A stretch of DNA of 64,000 nucleotides from Eonycteris spelaea (taxonomy: Eukaryota > Chordata > Mammalia > Chiroptera > Pteropodidae), in assembly GCA_003508835.1 (NCBI GenBank), contig PUFA01000315.1:620001-684000 (forward strand). Reading direction: 5' to 3'. A program made the position numbers and the translations under genes. Under the pieces are notes generated by a model, which saw only the letters and a list, made by a program, of their open reading frames with translations, did no database searches and had not been told where the DNA came from. Of this stretch, positions 11,891 through 22,929 are shown in pieces. Each line of letters starts with the position of its first letter. The first letter of the stretch is position 1.

Positions 11891-12235
11891 TTAGTCTGTT
11901 TTTCTGGTGGATCTGGGGAAGAGACAATGGGGAAGGATGCTGTATTCTTTCTTTTACACATCGCCTAAAATTCTTTTTCTCCTCTACCTGAACTTGAGAT
12001 TGGCATTCTGAGTTGGAGAGGGTCATTGGAACTGTCAATCCATGTCCAGTGGTCAGAAGCACACCTGGCCTTGCATTTGGCATCTGAAGTGTGTGTGTAT
12101 CAGCGTCAGTCTTGTAGGACTGAACTCTTAACCTGTGGAATTTGATACTATCCCTGGGTAGATAATATCAGTATTGAGTTGGATTCTCAAATATCCTGGT
12201 GGCGCCTGAGAATTGATTCACCCTCCACAGTGGAA
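11890..12235 (+). mobile_element. LTR-like or ERV 3' segment, unclassified
   Basis: 'CTTGTAGGACTGAACTCTTA', 'ACCTGTGGAATTTGATAC' and 'GGTAGATAATATCAGTATTG' form a phrase I recognise as recurring in mammalian LTR-type repeats, but I cannot name the family. It lies directly downstream of the pol remnant and in the same sense. Confidence 0.45.
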
Positions 12236-14068
12236 TTGGGTCTGGAAACTCTTTTTAACTGACTTATGAATTAGAGCATTACAAAGAAGAAAATCCTGAT
12301 AGAACTATGAATCTTTAAGCCATATTTCCAACCTTCTACAAAATGCATTCTTTAGTTAATATTAAAACAGTTTATTCCATGGTATTACCCGTTAAGTTCT
12401 CAATAATATATGCTAGTCACTGCTGACCATCTCTCTGCATCTATCTGTTGTAATGGAGATAAATGGACACTCATCCCTGAATAGTCAGGGATGCTCTGAT
12501 TGAAGCACTTGCCTTGTTAGTCTAGCTCCAAAGCCCCATTATTGGGTAGAATGAATTTTCTCACATAGCAGTTATCCAACTTGTGATTTTGTTTCCTTAT
12601 AATCATTTGCAATTGTGTTTGAAATAAGCCATAATGCAATTTTCTCAATTTAATATGAGCTATTTTTAGCGGTGCAAAAGCTCTGATTGCGATTTTTTTC
12701 ATTTTATCCCTTAGCATAAGATGGGCATCCATGTTTAATCATATTCTCAGATTACCTCTATGAATACAAATGTGTTACATTATCTTTAAATAAATGAATG
12801 TCAATATGTTCCAAGGTAACAGAAGTAATTGCATATTGATAACAGTCATTATCGTAAGTCATGGTCTCTAGGAGAAAATGCACTTGTATTTTTTAATAAG
12901 GTTCAATATTATAGTCATGTTAAGATGATAGTTTTCTGTTTCATATATAGACTATAATATTACTTTAATATAGCTGCCAGACCCTACAAATAGATAAAAT
13001 GCAAAATATAAACCTGAAAGTAACAAGATTTTGTAGTCTTTTGAAACTGGAATGATGGATGTTATGAGTACCTTAGAGCTAATATGAAGTTGCCATTATC
13101 TGTGACAGACTCTTAGAACTTGTATCTACTCTCCAGCTAAAGCAGATAAGAGGAGCTAAGCCATTATCCTGCATTTTCATAGCAAGATATTTTCAGATTT
13201 TGTATGGAAACTTATTGTAGTGTGCAAATCAATCTGGAGATGCTCCAGGTAAAAACACTGTCCTTTTTCTAAATATAATAAAAACATCATGGAATGGATG
13301 GGGGGAATATCAGACATTTGTTTTCTGTGGTCTGAGTTTTTATCAGATGGATGGGTTGCCATTTAGACCACCACATCTCACACCTTCAGAGGGTGTCACT
13401 TAAACTATATCCTATAGGATTAATGCCTCCTCAACTGGTGTTATGCACACCTATATGGCCATCCATGGTAGCCCTGGACATCATAGTATTATCTCAGTAA
13501 CATTTTCAAGGATGAACAAGGACTGGAAAAACACTCTCAGTTGAGATGATTTAGAAGGTCTCCCAGGACTCATTGTTAAGTGAATAAATGAGTACCATGT
13601 TTTTTCTTTGTCATAATCTTTTCAAACTCAAGCATCTCATTATGTTTGAGAGTACTGCTCTAAATATGAGACCAATATTTTAATCTTAGGTTTACGACTA
13701 ACTGGGTGATGACTAGTTGGGCCTTACTAATTGCCCCAATAAAAGGTGGAATTTGGACCCTATTGGGAGTTTTCAAACTTTTTGTTCTTATCAGTGGAAG
13801 CCACAGGGCTCAGCAGGGTTTAGCTGGGAAACAACTTGATTTTCTGATACGATTTTAACACCTGGAAGAAAACTTCAACTCTGGTTATCCTTGGTAAGTA
13901 TGGAAAGACTCAGTCATTGAATTGCCAAAGTGTTTTTCTTTTCTCCTTCATGCTCAGATTATACATGAAGTACTGTTTCATACCTATTTTGTGCTTATTT
14001 TAAGAATATGTATTTAGATCCGACATTCTAAGAACTTTGAAGAACTCCTAAAGTTACTGTTTCAAAAA
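12236..14068. other. Unrecognised sequence
   Basis: No repeat family identified apart from the small hairpin at 12472-12493. AT-rich, without credible coding frames. Confidence 0.4.
12472..12493. repeat. Perfect short hairpin
   Basis: 'CATCCCTGA' (12472-12480), loop 'ATAG', then 'TCAGGGATG' (12485-12493): a 9-bp perfect stem with a 4-base loop. Confidence 0.8.
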
Positions 14069-14160
14069 GGCTCTGGAGTCAGACAGATCTACTTTAAATT
14101 GAGTTTTGGCCACTTGCTAGCTGTAAATCCTTAGGCAAGTTAATCAACTCAGTTTTTAAA
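14069..14160 (+). repeat. MIR SINE, 5' half
   Basis: 'GCTCTGGAGTCAGACAGATC', 'GCCACTTGCTAGCTGTAAAT' and 'TTAGGCAAGTTAATCAACTC' follow the tRNA-derived head and core of MIR. Confidence 0.85.
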
Positions 14161-14580
14161 AAATTATTTGCAAATAAATTTTAATAATATGATGATAAAA
14201 AATAATTCTAAATATGCTAGATAATAATACACAAAAAATGCCAACCAGAATTCTTGGTCCAAAGTTAAGTGCTCAAATTGTAGCTCTAATTCTATGCAGA
14301 AATTACTAAGAAAATATTTTCCTGTTCAAGAAAGGATCATGAAAGAAAGAAACTCTTTTTGTATTTTTAGGACAAGAATCACAACTGTATATGTAGTCTG
14401 CACCAACTTCCTTTCTCCAGGTGAGGCTTTCCAGGTATCATGCATCCTTAGACCAGCATGGGGTCAGTCTTACCTGAGTAGCCATAGAGAAGAAGATGCT
14501 CCAAAGGATAAAATGAGGGAAATGAAAACATTTAAACTTGATCCAAATCTATTTTTAATTCCTCTCTCCTTTCATTAGGT
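14161..14580. other. Unrecognised sequence between two MIRs
   Basis: Begins with an AT-rich run. The 94-codon open frame at 14294-14578 shows no domain and ends at the edge of the next MIR. Confidence 0.4.
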
Positions 14581-14832
14581 AGCTAACTTTTATTGAATGC
14601 TTGCAATTTGCTAGTAGTGTTCTAAGTGCTTTACATAAATTATTTCTTCTAATTTTCACAATAACCCTATGAGGTAGGTAGTATTATTATCACTGTTTTA
14701 TAGATGAGGGAACCAATACACAGTAAGATTAAGTTGTCCAAGGTTATACATCTAAGAAACAGTTGAGGATGGATTAAAACTCAGGGACTCTGACCCCAGA
14801 GCCCAAGCTATTTAATACCATACTATACTGCT
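14581..14832 (-). repeat. MIR SINE, near full length, minus strand
   Basis: Reads the MIR reverse complement from end to end: 'TTATTGAATGCTTGCAATTT', 'TTCTAAGTGCTTTACATAAA', 'ACCCTATGAGGTAGGTAGTA', 'TTTATAGATGAGGGAACC', 'CAAGGTTATACATC' and finally 'ACCATACTATACTGCT'. About 250 bp, so nearly complete. Confidence 0.95.
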
Positions 14833-15054
14833 TCTGGTATTTGAGATCTTTTTCCACTTTGGGGGAGAGTAAGAAGTGAGGTAGAGAGAAGGACTTGAGG
14901 TTCCCATTGAGCTTTGATATCTGGGCAAAAAAAATACTAACATATCATCCGTATTCCAGAAATGAACATGTCTAGGATTGTGTGGTAAATTTGAATTACT
15001 GTCTTCAATATTACTATTGAATATATGTTATAACCTTATGAGGGGCAGTGTATA

Positions 15055-15372
15055 TTTATTTCCTTGTTCTTGACTTTGGACTTGACCATGCCATATGCTT
15101 TGGCTAATGGAATGTTGATAGATGTAATATAAGCAAAGGCTGGAAATGTGCTAATGTGCAGTTGGCAGTTGCTCTCTTGCACTCCTGTATTTCCTAATGA
15201 GAGGAACTTGCCTTGGGTACCTATTGGTGAAGCATATTTGAACACACCCTGCAACCTAGAGCCAATCCCAGCTTATGTTAGCCAAACTCAAGCTGATGCC
15301 CATTTATGAAAATACTGTATGCCACTGAGGCTTGGTTTGTTAGGAAGCATTATTGAATAGTTGAGTATTACT
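15055..15372 (+). mobile_element. LTR-like repeat (possibly MLT1 group)
   Basis: 'TTGACCATGCCATATGCTTT', 'GGCTAATGGAATGTTGATAG' at the start and 'GCCACTGAGGCTTGGTTTGT' near the end match a mammalian MaLR-type LTR phrase that ends in 'taagccactgagtttgggggtggtttgtta'. The middle is poorly preserved. Confidence 0.5.
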
Positions 15373-16375
15373 ATGATCTTATTAAATAACAATATTCCAC
15401 CTCAAAATTTAATATGAAAACTTAACTTTATTGCCCCAAAGTTGTACCAATAGAGCACTCATTATGTTTAAAAGTAGTATCTCTTTAGAAGTGAGTAATT
15501 GGAAAGTAATTTGAGAATAAGTGGAAAATAGGAATGATGAAAAAGAAATGGGCAATTTGTGAGACTGGAGCAGGCATGAGAAATGTATAAACGATATTAA
15601 ACCACAAATGATAATTAAGAATAAGCAATACTGAAAAGATAATTAATCATCTCAAATTAAATTTTCTAAATATAAGTCAGTGGGAATAGTTGAAAATCAC
15701 TTTTATTTTCAATTGCTGTTTTATTTCTTAAACATTTTTCTAACTTTGCTTTATAGAAGTCTATTACCTAGGGAATAAGAATTTATACATCCTTTACTTT
15801 TTATAACCAAGTTTTGATAAAACTTTAAGATTTATCTTGAAATTCACTTAAAGAATTCACTGGAAGATTGTGTTATCACATTCTATAATTACATTCATTC
15901 TTGCAACAGTTATTTATGTACTTGTTTGAAAAAAAATGTTAGTTAATGTTTACATTGATTTTAAAATCTGAGCCTTAGGGCTAGGTGTGTGTATAGTGCT
16001 GGTGATAAAGATGTTGATGAATTCATCCTTTATTATTATTATTTTTTTTGGTGGTGGTCTTTTAAACTTAGGTACTGGTGGGTAAAGAGAAGGGAAAAAG
16101 TGAAACCAAAGATTCTTTGGTATATAAACTTTTCCAGTGTGGAATAGGGCTAAACTGCCCTATATAAAAATGTGAATGTATTTGATAGGTAAAGATGTCT
16201 TTAGTAAGAGAGCAAATTAGTAAGACAGATATTAGGGTAGCCAAAAACTTTGAAGCACAAACATGTTTAATATTCAATGAAAGTTTTCTCCGATATGAAA
16301 TTCCTTTGTCCTAACCCTTCGGTGAAGTCTGAAACTCATGGAAATGCCACTTTGAGTGACTTTTGGTGGTGGAGG
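15373..16375. other. AT-rich sequence, nothing recognised
   Basis: No repeat family recognised. Confidence 0.4.
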
Positions 16376-16412
16376 GGTGTGTGTGGGGGGGCGGGGGCGG
16401 GGTGGTGAAGAA
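16376..16412 (+). other. G-quadruplex-forming motif
   Basis: Four guanine tracts in a row on the plus strand: GGGG, a 7-base TG-rich loop, G7, C, G5, C, G4. With loops of 7, 1 and 1 base it satisfies the usual intramolecular G4 rule. It contains two of the few CpGs in the area and a GGGGCGGGG-like GC box. Confidence 0.85.
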
Positions 16413-16539
16413 CGGGGCTAAAGAAAATGAGCTACGATTTGTAATATCTGAGTCAGTGAAGGGTAGAAAAAACTTACCTGTGGTGAGTATTAAAAGTGAG
16501 ATTTAAAGTATGATGGAACCACTACCTGCCCGTGGGGGC

Positions 16540-16660
16540 AGCTGTTCTCAGCTGTGGCTGGCTTCACCTAGGGAGCTTTAAAAAAAAAAAACTCATGCCT
16601 TTGTTTTGCCCCATATATTATGATGTAATTAGTGTTGGATGTGGGACTTTTAAAAAAAGC
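16540..16660 (+). mobile_element. hAT-Charlie MITE (MER58/MER5-like), diverged
   Basis: 'TTCTCAGCTGTGGCTGGCTT', 'CACCTAGGGAGCTTTAAAAA' and a complementary 'TTTTAAAAAAAGCT' end match the inverted-repeat ends of a MER58-like element. Confidence 0.55.
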
Positions 16661-16669
16661 TATCTATAG

Positions 16670-16850
16670 CTAAGTTCTCCACCCAAGGTACACATTAGAA
16701 TTACCTGGGGAGTAACAAATGTCTATGATGGCACCTTATCTTAAGAGATTCTAATTTAATTACTCTGGGATGGAGGCAAAGTTTCATAAATATTTAAAGT
16801 TTTTCAGGTGATTCTCATGTATAAGCACAGTCAGATGGGGTCCCGAGAAC
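16670..16850 (+). mobile_element. hAT-Charlie MITE (MER58/MER5-like)
   Basis: 'GTACACATTAGAATTACCTG', 'GGGAGTAACAAATG', 'AGATTCTAATTTAATTACTC' and 'CAGGTGATTCTCATGTATAA' occur in the consensus order and the two ends are inverted copies of each other. It lies directly beside another copy of the same group. Confidence 0.75.
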
Positions 16851-17146
16851 ATTAGAATGTCTCTGTTAATACCTAGAAAAGCTCAGGTACTGGGGATGGT
16901 AGGGAAGGAGAGAGAGAGAGACATGGGGCCCTTTTCTGAGAAGATAAAACCTTTACTCCACTCTGGTTAGAAGGTTGGAACTCCTGCATCCACAAACTTA
17001 TGGAAGCTCACAAAGCAACAAGGAAGCACTTGCACAATACTAGTGCCTCATCTAGATTCATGGGTACTATGAGCCCAGGATTACATTCAGAGTTGCATTG
17101 ATTGTGTGAAAATGAGCCTTAGGAAATTCCGTAATTCAAAGATGTT
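16851..17146. other. Unrecognised sequence
   Basis: Contains a short (GA)n run near 16908-16921. No repeat family recognised. Confidence 0.4.
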
Positions 17147-17333
17147 GGATTGCCAGATTTGGCAAATAAAATTACAAGGCAGTAAGTTAAATTAGAATTT
17201 CAGATAAATAGCCAAGACTTTTTAGTACCTGTCTCATGCAATTTGAGCATACATCTATTAAATAATTATTTATTGTTTATCTGAAATTCAAATTTTACAA
17301 TTTGCCCTGTATGTTATTGGGAAACCTTAGAGA
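17147..17333. mobile_element. MER53-like palindromic DNA transposon
   Basis: The two arms are inverted copies. The left arm is 'GATTGCCAGATTTGGCAAAT' then 'GAATTTCAGATAAATAG'. The right arm is 'TTGTTTATCTGAAATTCAAA' then 'GCCCTGTATGTTATTGGGAA'. The phrase matches the palindromic MER53 consensus of about 190 bp. No coding capacity. Confidence 0.75.
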
Positions 17334-17369
17334 TAGTTTATTTAAACTGTAAGATAATGAGATTGTAAT

Positions 17370-17522
17370 AACAACTATGTATAGTGTCAGGTGGATACTA
17401 GAATAATTAGGGAATCACTTTGTAAATTATATAAATGTCTAACTACTATGCTGTACATCTGAAACTAGTATAAAATAATATTGAATGTCAACAATAATTG
17501 AAAATAAAAATTTTAAAAAGAT
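17370..17522 (+). mobile_element. L1 3' end with A-rich tail
   Basis: 'GTCAGGTGGATACTAGAATA', 'CTAACTACTATGCTGTACAT' and 'CTGAAACTAGTATAAAATAA' match the 3' UTR of a mammalian L1, ending in an A-rich tail at about 17500-17522. Only about 150 bp, so severely 5'-truncated. Confidence 0.85.
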
Positions 17523-19500
17523 AATGGGATCTTGGCGCTGACCCTAAATAGGTTTAGAAAGCACCCACTATTCGCAGAAGAATATGGTAAATCCTGTAGA
17601 AGAGCCTAATTACCTAAGATTTTTTTCCTTGGCTTTTAAGAGTTTAAGATATACTAATTCAAAATAAGCATGAGAGGATTTGTGTATAAGCAGTAAACCT
17701 TCCCAAGAGCTCTGACCTACTATTTAACTCAAAATCCCATTTGTAAACTGCATGGTTTCATGTCATAGTGCCAATAAAACACAGCTCCAAAAATACATTG
17801 TTGAATAATTTTGGTGTAATTTTTAAATTTTTAAAGTTATAATTGTCTTTTTCCCTGAATACATATTTCTTCAAGTTGTAGAAAAAGTCTTTGGTATTAT
17901 TTAAAAGGTACAAGAATTAGAATCCTCACTCTCAGCTTAATTCAATAATAGTCATGTTAAAAAGAGCTTTTTATTTCTATCACAGGACCTTTCATCTCAA
18001 CTGTGTAGAAATTCATAGCTTGAAAAGGGCATACAATTAGTGAGCATAACAGATAGTCTTTGAATAGAGGAGATTAACATGTTAAAGATTTGGTTCTGGA
18101 TAGAAAAAACAAAACCAAAGAAACCTCTTAAACATTGCAAAATTAGTTCTGAACTCTAACAGGAATATAATTGCAAAATAAATTTAGAGAGAGTCTTTGA
18201 TTCACATGTTACACCCTATCTATTTCTTATGGTGATATTGAAACAATTCTCTTTAGAAAATAAAATGAATATGAATAAAAATAAGGATTAACAGATCTTA
18301 ATATTCATCAGTGATACTGAGTAGTAAATGACAGTAAGATTTTATATTATTGATTAATGCATAGGATGTCATTTAGCATTTTGGTAGTTATACACTGGTT
18401 GAATTTTTAATTAGGACTGTTGAAAATATAAATAAAAGGGGAATATAAATACATATATATAGTTGAAGGTCTTCGGGACACTGGTGGTGGTTTAATTTCT
18501 TCTAATTGAAGGTCATGACTTTGGAAAATAAAGAAGGAACTGATAAGTGAACAGCTGGCTCCATAGATAGTGTCAAAGAACAGAATGTAGTTTTCTGGAC
18601 CACGATGCATGATACTAAACTAATGCTCCTGGCAAAAGACAGAGTACATCTAATGAAGAGAGGGAAGAACATACTTGGCAGAAGATTTGTTGACCGGAAT
18701 ACGAAGGCATTGATATATGAGAAGGGTAAAGAAAAAGTGAACAAACAAGCTGTTAAATTATACCCTATGGAGGAAAATAAGCTGACTTATAAAGAGTCAA
18801 AATAGTGAAGAGATGATTGGATAAATTAAGAGGATAACAGGAAAGAGGATAAAGTAGAAATATTTGTGGCTTTATATGTCTGTATTCTTATTCCCATAGT
18901 AGGGGAAATGATAACATTTTAAATAAAAGGTTAAGTAGTACTTGAAGGTTTTCATTATGACTTGATGGGAATGAGAATCCTGGCTGAGGAAAGCTATTTG
19001 ACTTTGACATTCTAAGTTGTTACTGCTTCTGGTAAAGATACTATACAACATAGAGAACATGAGATAGGGTCTTAAGAATTTGCCAGTGAATTTCCCGATA
19101 GGAGAGACTTTGGGGAAGGACTAAATGTTGATTCTATATCAAACAATTTGGTGTATATATATAGGAAGAACATTGGCATTGTTGGAAGGAAATATACTTT
19201 GGTTTCTCCCTGTTCCCTTCCATTTAGTTTGTGATGTATCAACAACAAATTTCAAAAAAGCTAGGGAATGCAGGACACTGTTCAAATCTTGAGGGATAAA
19301 GAATTCTAGATTTCTGCGATGAAGAGTTTTTAGCAGAGAAGGGATGATGTGACCAACATAAGATAGTAGCCACTGAGAATGTGGTGGAAATAGCATCTGG
19401 TATTTCACCTTCCACATGTCTCTTAATATGCTGTGTGCTTGATATTTATGTCAAAATCTAGTATGAAAATATGTAACTTTATTCCGAATCTTCATTTCAC
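17523..19500. other. AT-rich sequence, nothing recognised
   Basis: About 2 kb without a recognisable repeat or gene. The frames at 18407-18805 overlap on both strands and show no domain. Confidence 0.4.
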
Positions 19501-20335
19501 ATCTCAGTAGCAGAAAAAACTAGTTTGGTCTCCTCCAGGTAATTACTGTCACATCACAGTAATGACTATTTAGTCTTTTAGGGTATAGTAGACTACATCA
19601 AAGTCAATGATTGCTCAGTCATTTCTGATTTAAAACTCAGTCCCATTCAGACTTCTGAAACTCTGTTTACCTCCCTAGCCTTGGAGTTTATTTTCAGTGG
19701 ATGGGAATTAACTGTTGCTGCAAGTTCAACAGGAGGAGGAGCATACATTTCCCTCCTTTACTTCTTCTTGACATGTACAATTGACAAGTCATGACCTTTA
19801 CTCATTGGTATCTATCTCTGCTGATCTTCTGCTACATGCCATGTCCATGCGCCTTACTATGTCCTGACATGACTTATGGTCAATACCACTCCAGTCACAA
19901 TCTGCCTTCCAGTTTCTCTCCATGAGTATTTTTACCTGCTCAAAGTTATGGATCAGGTAAAACTAGGTCTCCTGTACTTCTCTGGACTGTAGGTACATAC
20001 CACTAAGACTTTTACTTCTATACAATCATCGAATTCATTCAATTATATTCCTCTTTCTCCTTGCTATTGTAGGCTAGGGAACATGGATGGGCTTTTTGTG
20101 CAGAACTCCAGACACACAGCATTCTAATCTTGGATCTCCAAATGTAAGAGTCCTCATTTCAGTCCCATACTATCCCATCCACAATCTGGGCCTAAGTGAT
20201 GGAGCATTGTATACCACTATGTACACCAATGTCTACTGTCTTTTCAAAATTTCTTCCTTCTTCCTCCTCCTTTGGTGGCTCTCTCCCATTTTATATGGGA
20301 GTACTGAATAAAGAAATACTTGCTTAGAAGCTTTT
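19501..20335. other. Unclassified segment with two hairpins and AATAAA
   Basis: Slightly more GC than its surroundings. It begins near a hairpin 'ATTACTGT'-6-'ACAGTAAT' (19542-19563). It ends near 'CTCCCAT'-5-'ATGGGAG' (about 20282-20300) followed by AATAAA at about 20308. This could be an LTR or an old processed 3' end, but no family is recognised and no coding frame is convincing. Confidence 0.3.
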
Positions 20336-20689
20336 TTGCCAAATGTCTTAATTAGCCTACTTCTTTAATATGTTAAAACCAAGAAATTATTTTTTTTTTC
20401 CTTTTACCTTGATAAACTTACTTCTCTGAGGTAGTGCTAAATGGGAATGTTAGTGTTTTAAGATATTTGTGCTGAAGTAATAAACAGATAATATTTTATA
20501 TCATTCTGTGACAAGTAGGTTTTAATTCCAGTTAGATTTATATTCTGATAGATTTGTATTAAAGTCATAGACAAACATCTTTATAAGTATGCCTGCCTGT
20601 AACTTATGTATTTCCAGAAGGACAAATTTATTGGAAAACTAACAATCTAGTAAATAAACTTTTTAGAAGTCTCTTCTACAACAGTGAAG

Positions 20690-20835
20690 TTGCCTAGAGA
20701 AAATTATTTAAGCTCCCAAATTATTATTTTCTTCATTTATAAAACAGGAATAATTAAGTGTATCTAGTATTTCACAATGGTTTTCCAATGATCAGATGTT
20801 TATAAATATTTAGTACCTAAAAAGTGCTAAGTTTT
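20690..20835 (+). repeat. MIR-like SINE, diverged
   Basis: 'ATTTTCTTCATTTATAAAAC', 'AGGAATAATTAAGTG' and 'TAGTACCTAAAAAGTGCTAA' follow the MIR core and 3' part loosely. Confidence 0.5.
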
Positions 20836-20989
20836 CAGTATTTGTCAGCAGTTATTTTTATACTCTCATTGAAATCTTGGGTAGAAGCACATTGCAGAGA
20901 GATGGGAGAAACGAGTAAATAGTTGTGGGAATATTTATAGACCACGGGAACAAAGTGCCTTTCCCTCATATCCACTAACCATCTAAAGG

Positions 20990-21035
20990 GGTTTTGACAC
21001 ACAGTAGGTATTCAAATAAATGCATAAGTACTTTT
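20990..21035 (+). repeat. L2/MIR-type 3' terminal fragment
   Basis: 'TTGACACACAGTAGGTATTC' plus 'AAATAAATGCATAAG' resembles the shared L2/MIR terminal phrase. Too short to assign. Confidence 0.45.
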
Positions 21036-22139
21036 TAAATCAGTTTTATTTCTTTATCTATTGTGTTTCCTTTCATGTCTAACAAAAATAATAGCCTGAA
21101 AGAGAAGTCATGGAAGAACAGTTTTAGGAAAGAAGTATAAAGAAAATGTTTACTCAGGTGGTTGTTGGCATTTAAGGTTTTTGTGATGCAATAATCTGTG
21201 ATATAAAGAATAGTAATAGTTTAAAGAAGAAAGAATCTGATGGAGAAGCTTATTTAATGTCTATATAGATTAGTTTTTTGCTTACATGCAGGATTAACGT
21301 GACACCAAAATAATCTCCAAGCACCAGCATTCTCATTCTAATTTGTGATTTCCCTGGATCAGTAACCTGAGGTGTTGCCGAAGCAGTGGAGTTTCTATGT
21401 GGAAATGGAGGTGGATACTGGCACCAAAATCCTTCAGTAGAGCAGGCTATAGGAACTAATTACTTCTTTTCCTGCTCTGGGAATTCAACCGTATTAAGAT
21501 GGGTGGGGAAAGCAGTGATAATGTCAAAATCTTCCAGGTACAGCTTTGAATACAATTATAAATATTATTTTTTTGTTGTTGTTGATATGACCCTTTCTTT
21601 TTAGCATCTGCAGAGAAATGAGAGGAATCACAGATTTTTTTTTTTTCAAACCACCATGGAGATGATGAAGATAAAGTATAGCAGTTAAGGTTCTAGATGC
21701 AAGCCATAGGAACTGGCCATGTCTAAACCATGAATTGGTAAAAAGTTGTTAGCGAACTCATGTAAACTGGGGAGTTATGAGAAGATTTGAAACAGGCAGG
21801 TACCAATGAAGCTGCAGCTGGGGCTGTAACCCAGACACTGTCGTAGGAACTGTACAGCAACTTGACAGCAGAGCCTGTGGCTGGCAGAAGGGTTACATAT
21901 TAATAGGCTTGGTAAATTGAAACTCAAAATGGAATCATAAGACAACTTGAGTTTTTTTCCTTAATGTATTTTAGAGCCATAATAACACCACAGATTAGTT
22001 AAAATTGCCTCGTTTAAAAGTAATTAAATGGGGATGATTTTGAAAAACTGAAGCAACATATACTATTATAACTAGTAGAATATAGAAGTGTATACTAAAA
22101 CAATTATTTCCCCCATAATTTTACCATGCAGAGGTATCT
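21036..22139. other. Unrecognised sequence
   Basis: No repeat family recognised. Contains a T-rich run near 21637-21646. Confidence 0.4.
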
Positions 22140-22547
22140 CTGAATATCTGCTTTGGATTCATTTTGATTCATTTAAGTTTTGTATAAGGTATGAGATTTT
22201 TGGTCTTTTGTTTGTTTGTTTTAACCTATGAATGTCCAACTACTCCTGCACCATTATGGAAAAGGTTATCCTTCCACTGAATTACTTTTGTACCTATTTC
22301 AAAAATCTGTTGAGTGTATTTATATGGGTCTGTTTTGGGGATCTCAATTCTGTTTCATTGTCTGTGTGCCCATTCCTCTGCCATTATGATACTGTTTTGA
22401 TTACTGTAGCTGTGGAGTGAGCTTTAACTTTGGGTAGAAAATTCTTCCCATTTTATTTTTCAAATTTCTTTAGCTAGTCTAGGTCCTGTGCCTTTCTATA
22501 TAAGTTTTAGGATAGATTTGTCTATGTTTACAAAAACCATGCTGAGC
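22140..22547 (-). mobile_element. L1 ORF2 region fragment, minus strand
   Basis: The plus strand shows the complement of L1 ORF2: 'CTCCTGCACCATTATGGAAA', 'TGGGGATCTCAATTCTGTTT', 'ATACTGTTTTGATTACTGTA' and 'CCTTTCTATATAAGTTTTAG'. It is split by the 5S-derived retroposon and resumes for about 30 bases at 22901. Confidence 0.85.
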
Positions 22548-22563
22548 AGTAGTTTACCTTTTA
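22548..22563. repeat. Target-site duplication, copy 1
   Basis: 'AGTAGTTTACCTTTTA', repeated exactly at 22885-22900. It flanks the 5S-derived retroposon. Confidence 0.95.
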
Positions 22564-22622
22564 TTTATTTATTTATTTATTTGCTCACTTGCTTGCCTAT
22601 TTATTTATTTATTTATTTATTT
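22561..22622 (+). repeat. (TTTA)n microsatellite
   Basis: Imperfect tandem TTTA units interrupted near 22582-22600. It is the complement of the terminal A-rich tail of the 5S-derived element. Confidence 0.9.
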
Positions 22623-22884
22623 GTTTTTTATTTGGGCAACTCTTGGTTGACCTTACAGATTGCAAGGAACTTGTCAGCTTATAATTCCTTATTTTTATTT
22701 ATTTTATATTTTTATTTTTATTTATTTATATTTAATTTTAGTATTAGTTTTACATTTTTTTTTTTAGCCTACAGCACCTGGTCTTACTAGGTGGTCTCCC
22801 ATCCAAATACTAACCAGGCCCAACCCTGCTTAGCTTCTGAGATCAGATGGGATCGGGTTTGTTCAGGGTGGCATGGCCATAGAC
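22564..22884 (-). mobile_element. 5S-rRNA-derived retroposon (SINE) with complex tail
   Basis: On the minus strand the element starts exactly with the first base of 5S rRNA and continues through a near-complete 5S copy (22884-22766). A stretch rich in A and AAAT follows. Then comes about 50 bases of non-simple sequence (about 22640-22690), and finally a second (AAAT)n tail interrupted by 'GGCAAGCAAGTGAGC'. Perfect 16-bp direct repeats flank it, the mark of L1-type target-primed insertion. The non-simple block between two A-rich stretches is more than a processed 5S pseudogene needs and suggests a SINE-like structure. From memory, fruit bats have 5S-headed SINEs named MEG; assignment needs a consensus comparison. 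Confidence 0.8.
22766..22884 (-). pseudogene. 5S rRNA-derived head (119 nt)
   Basis: Minus strand. The head begins 'GTCTATGGCCATGCCACCCT' and ends 'CCAGGTGCTGTAGGCT', colinear with mammalian 5S rRNA. The internal promoter elements are largely kept: an A-box-like 'AAGCTAAGCAGGGTTGG' and a C-box-like 'GGATGGGAGACCACC'. There are several substitutions and it has no T-run terminator directly after the 5S end; instead the tail continues. So it is a retroposed copy and not a ribosomal gene. Confidence 0.9.
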
Positions 22885-22900
22885 AGTAGTTTACCTTTTA
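22885..22900. repeat. Target-site duplication, copy 2
   Basis: Exact repeat of 22548-22563, directly after the 5S head. The interrupted L1 resumes here. Confidence 0.95.
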
Positions 22901-22929
22901 AAAAGTAATTTGCTATTGTTAAGTTGATA

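Noticed and set aside
22488..22790. 100-codon hydrophobic open frame suggesting a membrane protein
   Set aside because: It is the translation of an L1 piece and (TTTA)n repeat of the 5S retroposon tail.
22766..22884. Functional 5S ribosomal RNA gene
   Set aside because: Substitutions across the copy, an A-rich tail instead of a T-run terminator, and flanking target duplications show it is retroposed.
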